From: Candidatus Methylomirabilota bacterium
Lineage (GTDB): Bacteria > Methylomirabilota > Methylomirabilia > Methylomirabilales > 2-02-FULL-66-22
Direction: 5' to 3'
Length of the DNA stretch: 9,299 nucleotides
NCBI GenBank assembly: GCA_016208645.1
Contig: JACQXP010000158.1
Coordinates: forward strand, 1-9,299
Notes under the pieces: generated by a model
Seen by the model: the letters and a program-made list of their open reading frames with translations, nothing else
Told to the model about the DNA's origin: nothing
Databases searched by the model: none
Program-made: the position numbers and the translations under genes
Shown: one piece after another, positions 1 to 5,765 of the stretch
Layout: each line of letters begins with the position of its first letter
How positions within the stretch are numbered: position 1 is the first letter of the stretch

Positions 1-851
1 GGCTTGGCGATGCCCGCCCGGCGGACAGCCTCTTTCACGCTGCGCTGGACGGCCGATTCGTGCAGGTGGTGCCTTCGGCGCTTCCCGGTCTCACGCTCCA
101 CGTACATGCTGGTTGCGGGAAAGACCCATTGCCATCCTCACTCCCGCCCGGCATTGGGATACTTCCGCTCAAGCCCACCCGGAAGCGCTACCCAGCCGGC
201 ACCTTTGCTGAGATCCCTCTGGTGCTGCTGTCTCACCGCCTCAAGGTGTCGGGCGAGGTCAGCCTTGACCGTCGCTGGGAGCAGTGTTACGCGGTCCTTC
301 TGACCCTTGCCGTTTCGGACCAGAATGTGGTTCACGCTGAAGTCCACATCCTTGACCCGCAGTTGGGCACATTCCAAGAGCCGGAGCCCGGCACCGTAGA
401 GCAGGGTTCCCATCAAGAGCGGTGTCCCGCGAAGATGGGCCAGGACGGCCTGCACCTCTTCTCGGGTCAGGACGACGGGGAGGCGGATCGGTCGTTTGGC
501 GCGGACGACTCCTTCGAGCCAAGGCAGGTCTTGTTGCAGGACTTCTCGATAGAGGAAGAGGAGTGCACTCAGGGCTTGATTCTGGGTCGAGGCCGCTACA
601 CGTCCGTCTAGCGCGAGGGATGAAAGAAATCGCGTGACTTCCTCTGCGCCCATCTCGGCAGGGTGTCGCTTGCCGTGGAAGAAGATGTATCGTTTGATCC
701 ACCCGATATACGCCTCCTCGGTACTGCGGCTGTAGTGGCGTGATCGGATCGCTTCCCGCACTCTGTCCAGCAGCTTGGGTCTCTGTGGTGCCAGGGGTGC
801 CAAAGAAGAGTTCACGCTTGTCATGACCTGAGCCCCGCCCGGAGGCCGCAT
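1..851 (-). pseudogene. intI: Integron-type tyrosine recombinase, interrupted by an in-frame TGA and cut by the window edge
   Basis: Integron integrases (IntI) recombine attI and attC sites to insert or excise gene cassettes. The intact part is 237 codons (851 to 138). It has the N-terminal SAM-like core-binding domain (about residues 25-110; 'HYSRSTEEAYIGWIKRYIFFHG'-like pattern, split here as HYSRSTEEAY and IFFHGKRHP), then RLPVVLT, the first catalytic Arg in GAGLRLLE (R157) and the beta-hairpin Lys in GKGQKDR. The IntI-specific insertion follows at LERKYPNAGRE. There a TGA (140-138) stands where the family has Trp. The same frame then continues without another stop to position 3 as GWQWVFPA...RRHHLHES...VRRAGIAK. 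So a single TGG-to-TGA change breaks the gene, and the box II Arg, His and Tyr nucleophile would lie beyond the window. The truncated product should be inactive. The start may be 851 or the ATG at 824; neither has a strong Shine-Dalgarno. The family call is firm; the lesion could be a sequencing error. Confidence 0.5.
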
Positions 852-1237
852 CCTATGAGGGAGCCACTTACCAAGTCAAGGTCATTCTCTCGCCCGATGA
901 GATGGGAGCCGTCTTCCCGGAGCGGATGCCGCCGGTCCCTCTGGTTAGACGCCTTCTTTCCGTTGGGTTCTCCTATATTCCGGATACCATACATGCGTTT
1001 GGTCCATCTGTCAAGGGGGTTTTGCAAGCAGGGTGATAACGGTCCTGTCTATAAACGCACCGGGACGTTCTGGTCGTGCCGAGAGGTATCCGCTTTGATC
1101 CTTCGCCTCCTCTCATGTGGGTCTCTACGTTGCGACTTTGGTGGCTTTATAAAGCCGTGGCCCCATGAAGCGGCGGCACGGAGAGGAGGACCTATGCGCC
1201 CCGTAGCGCCCGGCCTTCGGGCCGGGCGAGTGTGAGG
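852..1237. other. Gene-poor, lower-GC stretch between the integrase and the antitoxin promoter
   Basis: No convincing complete gene is seen. It holds two GTTRRRY-type heptamers (944-950 GTTAGAC and 962-968 GTTGGGT) about 100 bp in front of the integrase start, where an attI site would be expected. It also has a stop-free plus-strand frame at 827-1036 without a start codon, a perfect 14-bp palindrome at 1143-1156 (GGCTTTATAAAGCC), a 13-codon mini-ORF at 1194-1235 behind a strong AGGAGG, and a 9-bp GC hairpin at 1207-1228. Base composition is clearly less GC-rich than the B12 genes. This fits integron-associated or acquired DNA, but no attC site was found by eye. Confidence 0.5.
1207..1228. repeat. 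Perfect 9-bp GC hairpin with TTCG tetraloop
   Basis: CGCCCGGCC and GGCCGGGCG form a perfect 9-bp stem around TTCG on the plus strand. Such UUCG-capped stems are very stable in RNA. No T-run follows on either strand, so it is not a textbook intrinsic terminator. It lies just upstream of the antitoxin promoter and could insulate it from transcription entering from the left, or be a dispersed palindromic repeat. Confidence 0.5.
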
Positions 1238-1266
1238 TTGACAGGCTGCCGAAGTCCGGCTATCGT
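1238..1266 (+). promoter_or_regulatory. Sigma70-type promoter of the antitoxin gene
   Basis: A perfect -35 TTGACA (1238-1243) is followed after 17 bases by TATCGT (1261-1266), which matches four of six bases of the -10 consensus. Transcription would start near 1273, about 27 bases before the ATG at 1300. Position, spacing and direction all fit the antitoxin gene. Confidence 0.5.
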
Positions 1267-1280
1267 AGTGATGTAACTAC
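1265..1280 (+). promoter_or_regulatory. Palindromic operator overlapping the -10 box and start site
   Basis: GTAGT (1265-1269) and ACTAC (1276-1280) form inverted half-sites around a 6-base centre, overlapping the -10 hexamer and the predicted transcription start. Phd/YefM antitoxins are DNA-binding repressors of their own promoters at such short palindromes. Autorepression of this gene is therefore the natural reading, though inferred from position only. Confidence 0.5.
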
Positions 1281-1299
1281 AACGAGGCAGGAGGTACCG

Positions 1300-1704
1300 A
1301 TGCGCATGGGGTTGCGGGAGGCAAATCAGCGGTTTTCTGCCGCCGTGAAGGTGGTGAGGGCTGGAGGCGAGGTGGTGTTGACCGAACGCGGGAAACCCAT
1401 CGCGGTCCTGAAGCCATCGCCGGAATCCGCCACTGGTGAGACAGTGATCCGACAGTTGGAAGCCACTGGCCTGCTTCGGGCGGCCGCCAAGCCAGCGCCA
1501 TTGCCTCGCTGGATTCCGCGGCGGGTCACGGGCATTTCTCTCTCCAGGACGATCCGAAAAGAGCGAGACGAATCCTCTCCGCAGCTTGCCAGCCCCTCGT
1601 GGGGACGTTCCATTGAAGTATTAAACAACGGGATGCGCCATCCGCAAGAACCCGGTCTCGCGCATCCATCCGGGAGCGGGGGAGGTCACCGGTCGAGGCG
1701 GTAG
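1300..1704 (+). CDS. Phd/YefM-family antitoxin, orphan, with atypical C-terminal extension
   Basis: The first 90 residues fit the Phd/YefM ('prevent-host-death') antitoxin fold: MGLREANQRFSAAVKVVRAG, then GEVVLTERGKPIAVLKP, a linker, and GISLSRTIRKERDE, the typical tail of antitoxins paired with VapC/PIN toxins. Such proteins bind DNA through the N-terminal domain and neutralise a toxin with the C-terminal tail. The start at ATG 1300 is set by AGGAGGT (1289-1295) at good spacing; an ATG two codons later is less well placed. In relatives a stop and then a PIN toxin gene usually follow near residue 90. Here the frame runs 44 residues further (134 in all) in low-complexity sequence and stops at 1704, inside the 3' end of convergent tonB. 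No PIN-like frame was found downstream. It is either an orphan antitoxin or the remnant of a toxin-antitoxin pair that lost its toxin; its orientation away from the integrase also fits an integron cassette. Confidence 0.5.
   Translation: MRMGLREANQRFSAAVKVVRAGGEVVLTERGKPIAVLKPSPESATGETVIRQLEATGLLRAAAKPAPLPRWIPRRVTGISLSRTIRKERDESSPQLASPSWGRSIEVLNNGMRHPQEPGLAHPSGSGGGHRSRR
1629..1667 (-). terminator. Possible terminator hairpin after tonB
   Basis: GGATGCGC (1631-1638) and GCGCATCC (1660-1667) make an 8-bp stem with a 21-base loop, about 20 bases beyond the tonB stop. In the tonB transcript the stem is followed by CGTTGTTTAAT, only moderately T-rich. The large loop and weak tail make this a tentative call. 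The element also lies within the C-terminal extension of the antitoxin frame. Confidence 0.5.
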
Positions 1705-2603
1705 GACAGGGGGAGGCGGACCCAGCCGGACACCCGGGGGTAGGGGGCGGCGCGCCGGATCGTCTGCTCCGAGGCCTCGTCGAGGATCCGGTGTCCCGAG
1801 GAGCGAAGGATCTCCATGGCCTCGACCGATCCGTCGGCCGCGATCCGGAAGCGGAGGTCCACGGTCCCCTGGATCCCCTCGCGGCGGGCGGCCTCGGGGT
1901 AAATCCTGGCCTGCTCGATCTTGCTCCGGATGGATCGGAGGACCCCGGCGAGGGAGGCCCCGCCCGTCCCTGCACCCGCGCCGGCAGACCCGCGGCCCGC
2001 AACAGCGGTGCCGCCACCCGGGGATCCCCCCGGACCCCCGGATCCACGCCCGCCGCTGCCGGGCCCACCGAGACCACTCCCCCCTCCGGCCGGACCTGCC
2101 AGGGACAAGATCCCGGTGCGAGGCGCTTCCGATGTCGATCCACTCCTGCCCTCGCCGCCGGCGCCAGGTGGTGAAGGCTCTCTCGCGACCCGTTCCGATT
2201 CCGGAACCGGCCCGACGCCCTGTGCCGGAGGGGCGCCCACGCCACCCGCGGCCGGCACAGAGATCTCCGCCACCGCGGAAGAGCCGGCAGTCGGAGGAAC
2301 ACCGGCCGGCTCCGGCAGTGCGAACACCGGAGGCACGGATGGCGCGCGCACCGGGGTCTTCTCCCGGATGGGACGCCTCACCGAGGCGGGCGGGGATGGA
2401 CGGGGTGTTTCCGGAGCGGGCGGCGCTTGCGGCATCTCCGGCCGTTCCTTCACCAGGTGGACCCGGAGCCTCGACTCATCCGCGATCGGCCTGGGGACCG
2501 CCAGGACGACGATCGCGAGCAGCAGGAGGCCGTGCAGGCAGAACGACCCGACAGTCCACCAGCTCATCCACCCGCGAAGCGCCGAGCCACGAGCGCCGAG
2601 CAC
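1686..2603 (-). CDS. tonB: TonB energy transducer
   Basis: TonB spans the periplasm and couples the proton motive force, through ExbB-ExbD, to outer-membrane receptors. Of 305 residues, 15-37 form one hydrophobic membrane segment with the family's S-x3-H motif (S20, H24). A Pro-rich stretch follows (about 53-105), then a Gly-rich stretch (about 173-215, GSGLGGPGSGGRGSGG), then the TonB C-terminal domain (about 220-305: YPEAARREGIQGTVDLRF, ADGSVEAMEILRSSG, LDEASEQTIRRAAPYP). GTG at 2603 is chosen because GGGGAGG stands a few bases upstream; ATG at 2567 would also leave the membrane segment. It lies 82 bp after btuB on the same strand, so it is likely co-transcribed and dedicated to B12 uptake. 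The glycine-rich half of the linker departs from the Glu-Pro/Lys-Pro spacer of enterobacterial TonB. exbB and exbD are not in the window. Confidence 0.5.
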   Translation of the reverse strand: MLGARGSALRGWMSWWTVGSFCLHGLLLLAIVVLAVPRPIADESRLRVHLVKERPEMPQAPPAPETPRPSPPASVRRPIREKTPVRAPSVPPVFALPEPAGVPPTAGSSAVAEISVPAAGGVGAPPAQGVGPVPESERVAREPSPPGAGGEGRSGSTSEAPRTGILSLAGPAGGGSGLGGPGSGGRGSGGPGGSPGGGTAVAGRGSAGAGAGTGGASLAGVLRSIRSKIEQARIYPEAARREGIQGTVDLRFRIAADGSVEAMEILRSSGHRILDEASEQTIRRAAPYPRVSGWVRLPLSYRLDR

Positions 2604-2685
2604 CGGGACCTCCCCAGAACTTGTTACCGGGCTGGGCGCGGAGACCGTCTACATCTCGTCACGCCGCGCCGGGCGCCGAGACCCA

Positions 2686-4563
2686 TTAGAACTCCCCGGA
2701 CAGGCCGATCAGGTAACTCCGGCCCTGCGCCGGAAAACCGACGGCCTCCTCGTACTGGTCCCCCAGGATGTTCTCTACCTTCCCATGCGCCGCAAGTTTT
2801 CGCAGCACGCCCGCCCGCTCCAGAAGCGTCACGGACACGGCCGCATCCCACTTCACGTACTTCGGGTTCGTGGGGCCCACGCCGAAGGCGGTGTCCATGG
2901 TGCGCTTGCCGACGTACAGGAAGTTCGTGTTGAGGTTCACGCGGCTCCACGGCGCGTAATTGACCGCCAGGTTCCAGGTATTGGCGGGCCGGCGCGGCAG
3001 ATCGTGGTTGTCCGCGGTCGCCAGAACGGAACTCTGGCTGACCGACTCCAGGTACGTGTAGCCCGCCACCACGTCCAGGCCGTACCCGGGGCGCAGCGTG
3101 AGCGTGGCCTCCACCCCCTGGGTCCGGGCGTGGTCCACGTTCACCGGGATGGCGCCGGAGAACTGGATCAGATCCCGGAAGCGGTTCTGGAACCAGGTGA
3201 GGCCCACCTGGACGCGCTCCTGCCACAGCGTCTGGTCGGCGCCGAATTCCAATCCCCGGCTCTTCTCCGGTTTCAGGTCCGGATTGCTCGATCCCGGGAA
3301 GGCCAGGTCGTTGATGCTGGGGGCCCGGAATCCCTCGCCGTAGCTCGCTCGGAGCTTGGAACCGGTCTCCGGGATCAGGAAGGCCGCCGAGTATTTCGGG
3401 CTGGCATGCGTCCCGAAGGCGCTGTTCTCGTCGATCCGAACCCCGGCGGTGAGGATCAGCCGATCCCGGATCGTCAGCCGGTTCTGCCCGTAGAAGGCAT
3501 AATCCGTGTTCGTCTTGTTGATATCCTGGGCGCCGAGTTCGTTGGTCCGGTGGCCCCTGGCCTGGTCCACCTGGAAGCCCAGGCTGAGCGTGTTCCACGG
3601 GACGACTCGGAGGTTGTGCTGCCAGTCGGCCGCCATGCGGGTCGTCTCGGTATCGGACGGAAATCCTCCCTGCGGATCGCGGAAGTCCACGTCGTCCGCC
3701 ACCAGAGACAACTGGAAACGATGATCCCACCAGGATGTCGCAGTGTGAGTCGCTCCGAAGCTTGCCGTGGTCAGGTCCTGCCGTTGACTTTGGCCCGGAG
3801 TCGATCGGCCCGGCACCACCGGCAGGTTCTTGAACGCGTGGGTGTACCGGGCGGAGACGTCCAGGTTCAGGCTGGGCGTCACCCGGGAATCCAGGCGGAC
3901 GGCGCCGGTCGTGTTGTTGTACTCGTCGTGGGCGAATTTCCCGCTGCTGTCCAGCCGCGCCGCGTCCACCGCGTAGCGGAGGGGACCCACCTCTCCGGCG
4001 CCGGTCGCCTGCTCACGGAAGGTCTCGTACGAGCCGAAGTCCCCCCGGACGCTGCCGCGGGGCTTCCCCTCCCCCTTCTTGCTGATGATGTTGATGACGG
4101 TCGTGAGCCCGTCGGAGCCGTAGAGGGCGCTGGCGGGTCCCCGCACGACCTCGATCCGCTCCACGCCATCGGTCGTGATGTTGGCGAAGTCGAAGATGCC
4201 GTTGGTGGGACTGTTGACGCGCACGCCGTCCATCAGGACCAGGGTATGGGAGGAATTGCCGCCCCGCGCGAAGACGCTGGTGATCGAGCCCACGCTGCCC
4301 GACCGGACGACGCTGAGCGCCGGCACGGACCGCAGCGCCTCCGCCAGGGTGGTCGCCTGGCGCCGCTGGAGGTCCTGCTGCGTGATCACGGTCACGGCCG
4401 TGCTGGTCCTCCCGAGGGCCTCGGGGATGCGGGCGGCCGTGACCACGATCTCCTCCAGGGCCTGCTCCGGCTCGGCTGGCGGCTGCTGACCGCCCGCCGT
4501 CGGGACCCACCCCCAGAAACTGACAAGGATCAGGAGTACCCATCTCGAATGTCGCGTGCGCAT
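2686..4563 (-). CDS. btuB: TonB-dependent outer-membrane cobalamin receptor
   Basis: A 625-residue receptor, close to the 614 of E. coli BtuB, that imports cobalamin across the outer membrane. Residues 1-25 are a signal peptide (MRTRHSRWVLLILVSFWGWV core, cleavage near TAGG/QQ). A TonB box lies at 36-43 (LEEIVVTA), a plug domain at about 37-160 (LVLMDGVRVNSPTNG, VERIEVVRGPASALYGSDG, VINIISKK), then a beta-barrel with the receptor motif GFRAPSINDL...NPDLKPEKSRGLEFG, ending in the terminal Phe typical of outer-membrane proteins. ATG 4563 is chosen over an upstream in-frame ATG at 4806: it gives a signal peptide at the N terminus, has AAGGA eight bases before it, and lies 37 bases past a cobalamin riboswitch, which the longer frame would translate. 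The riboswitch, together with btuFCD nearby, makes cobalamin the likely substrate rather than iron-siderophore. Stop is TAA. Confidence 0.5.
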   Translation of the reverse strand: MRTRHSRWVLLILVSFWGWVPTAGGQQPPAEPEQALEEIVVTAARIPEALGRTSTAVTVITQQDLQRRQATTLAEALRSVPALSVVRSGSVGSITSVFARGGNSSHTLVLMDGVRVNSPTNGIFDFANITTDGVERIEVVRGPASALYGSDGLTTVINIISKKGEGKPRGSVRGDFGSYETFREQATGAGEVGPLRYAVDAARLDSSGKFAHDEYNNTTGAVRLDSRVTPSLNLDVSARYTHAFKNLPVVPGRSTPGQSQRQDLTTASFGATHTATSWWDHRFQLSLVADDVDFRDPQGGFPSDTETTRMAADWQHNLRVVPWNTLSLGFQVDQARGHRTNELGAQDINKTNTDYAFYGQNRLTIRDRLILTAGVRIDENSAFGTHASPKYSAAFLIPETGSKLRASYGEGFRAPSINDLAFPGSSNPDLKPEKSRGLEFGADQTLWQERVQVGLTWFQNRFRDLIQFSGAIPVNVDHARTQGVEATLTLRPGYGLDVVAGYTYLESVSQSSVLATADNHDLPRRPANTWNLAVNYAPWSRVNLNTNFLYVGKRTMDTAFGVGPTNPKYVKWDAAVSVTLLERAGVLRKLAAHGKVENILGDQYEEAVGFPAQGRSYLIGLSGEF

Positions 4564-4599
4564 GACCCACCGTCCTTTCCACGAAGTGGTGAGGGTGGC

Positions 4600-4750
4600 T
4601 CCCCGGATAGGTCTCCTGACTCGTGGATCGTCGCTCCCCCGCGCCTTCCCATTCCGCCGCGGGCGGAACAGTGGCACTCTGCGGGTTCGCTCCCCACTTA
4701 CAGTGGCGGGACCGTGCTGGCTTCCTCCCGGATCCCTTCGCGACCGATGG
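4600..4750 (-). promoter_or_regulatory. Cobalamin riboswitch controlling btuB-tonB
   Basis: Read on the minus strand, the conserved core appears in order: GGGA (near 4736), GGTCCCGCCACTGTAAGTGG with GGGAGCGAACC after it, GCCACTG, a 7-bp hairpin TTCCGCC/GGCGGAA, GGGAAGG, and the B12 box GAGTCAGGAGACC (about 4622-4610). This is the adenosylcobalamin-type riboswitch architecture. Just downstream, CCACC (4598-4594) can pair with GGTGG (4571-4567) so that the Shine-Dalgarno AAGGA (4576-4572) is enclosed. A small CCAC/GTGG hairpin lies between. Repression at the level of translation initiation is therefore plausible; no T-rich terminator is seen between the B12 box and the ATG. The outer boundaries are approximate. 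Confidence 0.5.
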
Positions 4751-4755
4751 GACTC

Positions 4756-4874
4756 AGTGCTTGACTTCATGTGTTCGTGTGGGGTTGGCCATAGCCAGTC
4801 CCACACGAAACACCCTTGGCAAAGGGCGATCCGTATCGGGTGAAACCTGATACGGATTCATGAAATCAAGCACT
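4756..4874. repeat. Cloverleaf-like inverted-repeat element, MITE-like
   Basis: Terminal arms AGTGCTTGACTTCATG (4756-4771) and CATGAAATCAAGCACT (4859-4874) are inverted repeats with one mismatch, which is a G-U wobble in minus-strand RNA. Inside lie three adjacent hairpins: 4771-4813 (13-bp stem with one bulge, an internal loop, then TGGC/GCCA), 4813-4826 (CCCTT/AAGGG) and 4829-4857 (12-bp stem, loop TGAAA, one wobble). Nearly every base is paired, giving a four-way junction. CTCAG occurs at both ends (4753-4757 and 4873-4877), like a target-site duplication. It fills the whole space between the btuD stop and the riboswitch. No coding capacity and no T-run. It may be a miniature transposable element, a transcript-processing or attenuation structure, or both. 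Confidence 0.5.
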
Positions 4875-5716
4875 CAGGAGCGACCAGCTTCCCTTGCATC
4901 CGGGGAGTGGTGAGAAACCGTGCCGTGGTTGCCTCGATTGTTCAGGACGCCCTGGACGCGCGGCCGGCCCGAAACCGGGTGCCGTTCCACCGTCACGGGA
5001 CAGCCGTAGGCGGGCGCCAGGTGCTCTTCGGTGATCACCTCCTCGGGATGGCCCAGGGCCCGGACGCGTCCCCGCGCCAGGAGCAGCAGCCGGTCGCAAT
5101 GCTCGGCCGCCAGGTTGAGATCGTGGGAGACCAGGATCGTGGTCCCCCGGCCCCCCCGGTGGTGCCGCAGGAGGATCTCCAGGACGATCCCCTGATGCCG
5201 GAGATCCAGGTGCGCCGTCGGCTCATCCAGCAGCAGGATCGTGGCCTCCTGGGCCAGGGCCCGCGCGATGGAGACGAGCTGCCGCTCGCCTCCGGACAGC
5301 TCGTCCATGCTGCGGGATGCCAGGTCCGCGATGCCCGTGGCCTCCAGGGCGGCCTGGGCGACGGCCCGGTCCCGGCCGCTTTCCCACGCGCCTCCGCCGG
5401 CGTGCGGATAGCGGCCCATCAGCACAACCTCGGCCACGCGGAACGGGAAGGCCACGTGAAACTCCTGCGGGACCACCGCCACCCGTTGCGCCAGCGCCAG
5501 GCGGGGAAGCGCGCCGATCTCGCGGCCCTGGATCAGGATGCGGCCCCGCTGTGGCGCCACCACCTTGCTCAGGAGGCGCAGGAGCGTGCTCTTGCCCGCG
5601 CTGTTGGGGCCCACGATCCCCACAAGCTCCCCGGGCGCCGCCTGGAACGTGACCTCGTCCACGCCCTGGCCCGTCCGGTACCGGAACGTGACGTTCTCGA
5701 CCTCCACCGTGTTCAT
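4874..5716 (-). CDS. btuD: Vitamin B12 ABC transporter ATPase
   Basis: A cytoplasmic ATPase of the iron-siderophore/cobalamin ABC import class that powers BtuC. In 280 residues it has Walker A GPNSAGKST (36-44), Q-loop Q84, signature LSGGERQ (140-146), Walker B ILLLDEP (160-166), D-loop HLD (169-171) and the switch His H198 in SHDL. The Walker A motif has Ser where GPNGAGKST is usual; this should still bind nucleotide. It is the third transport gene after btuF and btuC, with a 49-bp gap from btuC. After about residue 245 there is a polar tail (HPVSGRPRVQG...DAREAGRS) with no recognisable domain, making the protein 20-25 residues longer than many homologues. The TGA stop lies in the outer arm and direct repeat of the inverted-repeat element. 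Substrate is inferred from context, since HmuV/FecE-type ATPases look alike. Confidence 0.5.
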   Translation of the reverse strand: MNTVEVENVTFRYRTGQGVDEVTFQAAPGELVGIVGPNSAGKSTLLRLLSKVVAPQRGRILIQGREIGALPRLALAQRVAVVPQEFHVAFPFRVAEVVLMGRYPHAGGGAWESGRDRAVAQAALEATGIADLASRSMDELSGGERQLVSIARALAQEATILLLDEPTAHLDLRHQGIVLEILLRHHRGGRGTTILVSHDLNLAAEHCDRLLLLARGRVRALGHPEEVITEEHLAPAYGCPVTVERHPVSGRPRVQGVLNNRGNHGTVSHHSPDAREAGRS

Positions 5717-5743
5717 CCGATTTCCCGGGTACTCTGCCTATCT

Positions 5744-5760
5744 CTGTCCCTGTCCCTGTC
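5744..5760. repeat. Short hexanucleotide tandem repeat between btuC and btuD
   Basis: Nearly three copies of CTGTCC in tandem, in the 49-bp gap between the btuC stop and the btuD start. This is the only gap within cobQ-btuFCD; the other junctions overlap. The unit resembles the CCTGTCTG units at the right edge of the window. Length polymorphism by slippage is possible but would not alter a reading frame. Confidence 0.5.
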
Positions 5761-5765
5761 GCTCC

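Noticed and set aside
138..140. TGA read as Trp by a variant genetic code, or selenocysteine
   Set aside because: cobQ, btuF, btuC, btuD and tonB all end at TGA at their expected family lengths, and no selenocysteine use is known in integrases.
855..1235. 126-codon plus-strand ORF across the gene-poor stretch
   Set aside because: Composition and translation look random (Ser/Arg/Cys-rich), with no ribosome binding site at the start and no recognisable family.
852..1700. attC (59-base element) or a true cassette array
   Set aside because: No paired RYYYAAC/GTTRRRY ends with an imperfect inverted repeat were found around the antitoxin gene.
2624..2687. 20-codon ORF starting at an ATG overlapping the btuB stop (TAATG)
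   Set aside because: No ribosome binding site of note, Arg-rich shadow-like composition, and tonB has a better start further on.
1921..4764. A 947-codon open frame on the plus strand opposite tonB and btuB
   Set aside because: It is antisense to two clearly recognised genes and arises from their high G+C at third positions; its translation has no family features.
4564..4806. 81-codon N-terminal extension of btuB
   Set aside because: It would translate the cobalamin riboswitch and place the signal peptide inside the protein; ATG 4563 has its own Shine-Dalgarno.
4829..4857. Rho-independent terminator after btuD
   Set aside because: The hairpin is strong, but no T-run follows on either strand; it is better explained as one arm of the cloverleaf element.
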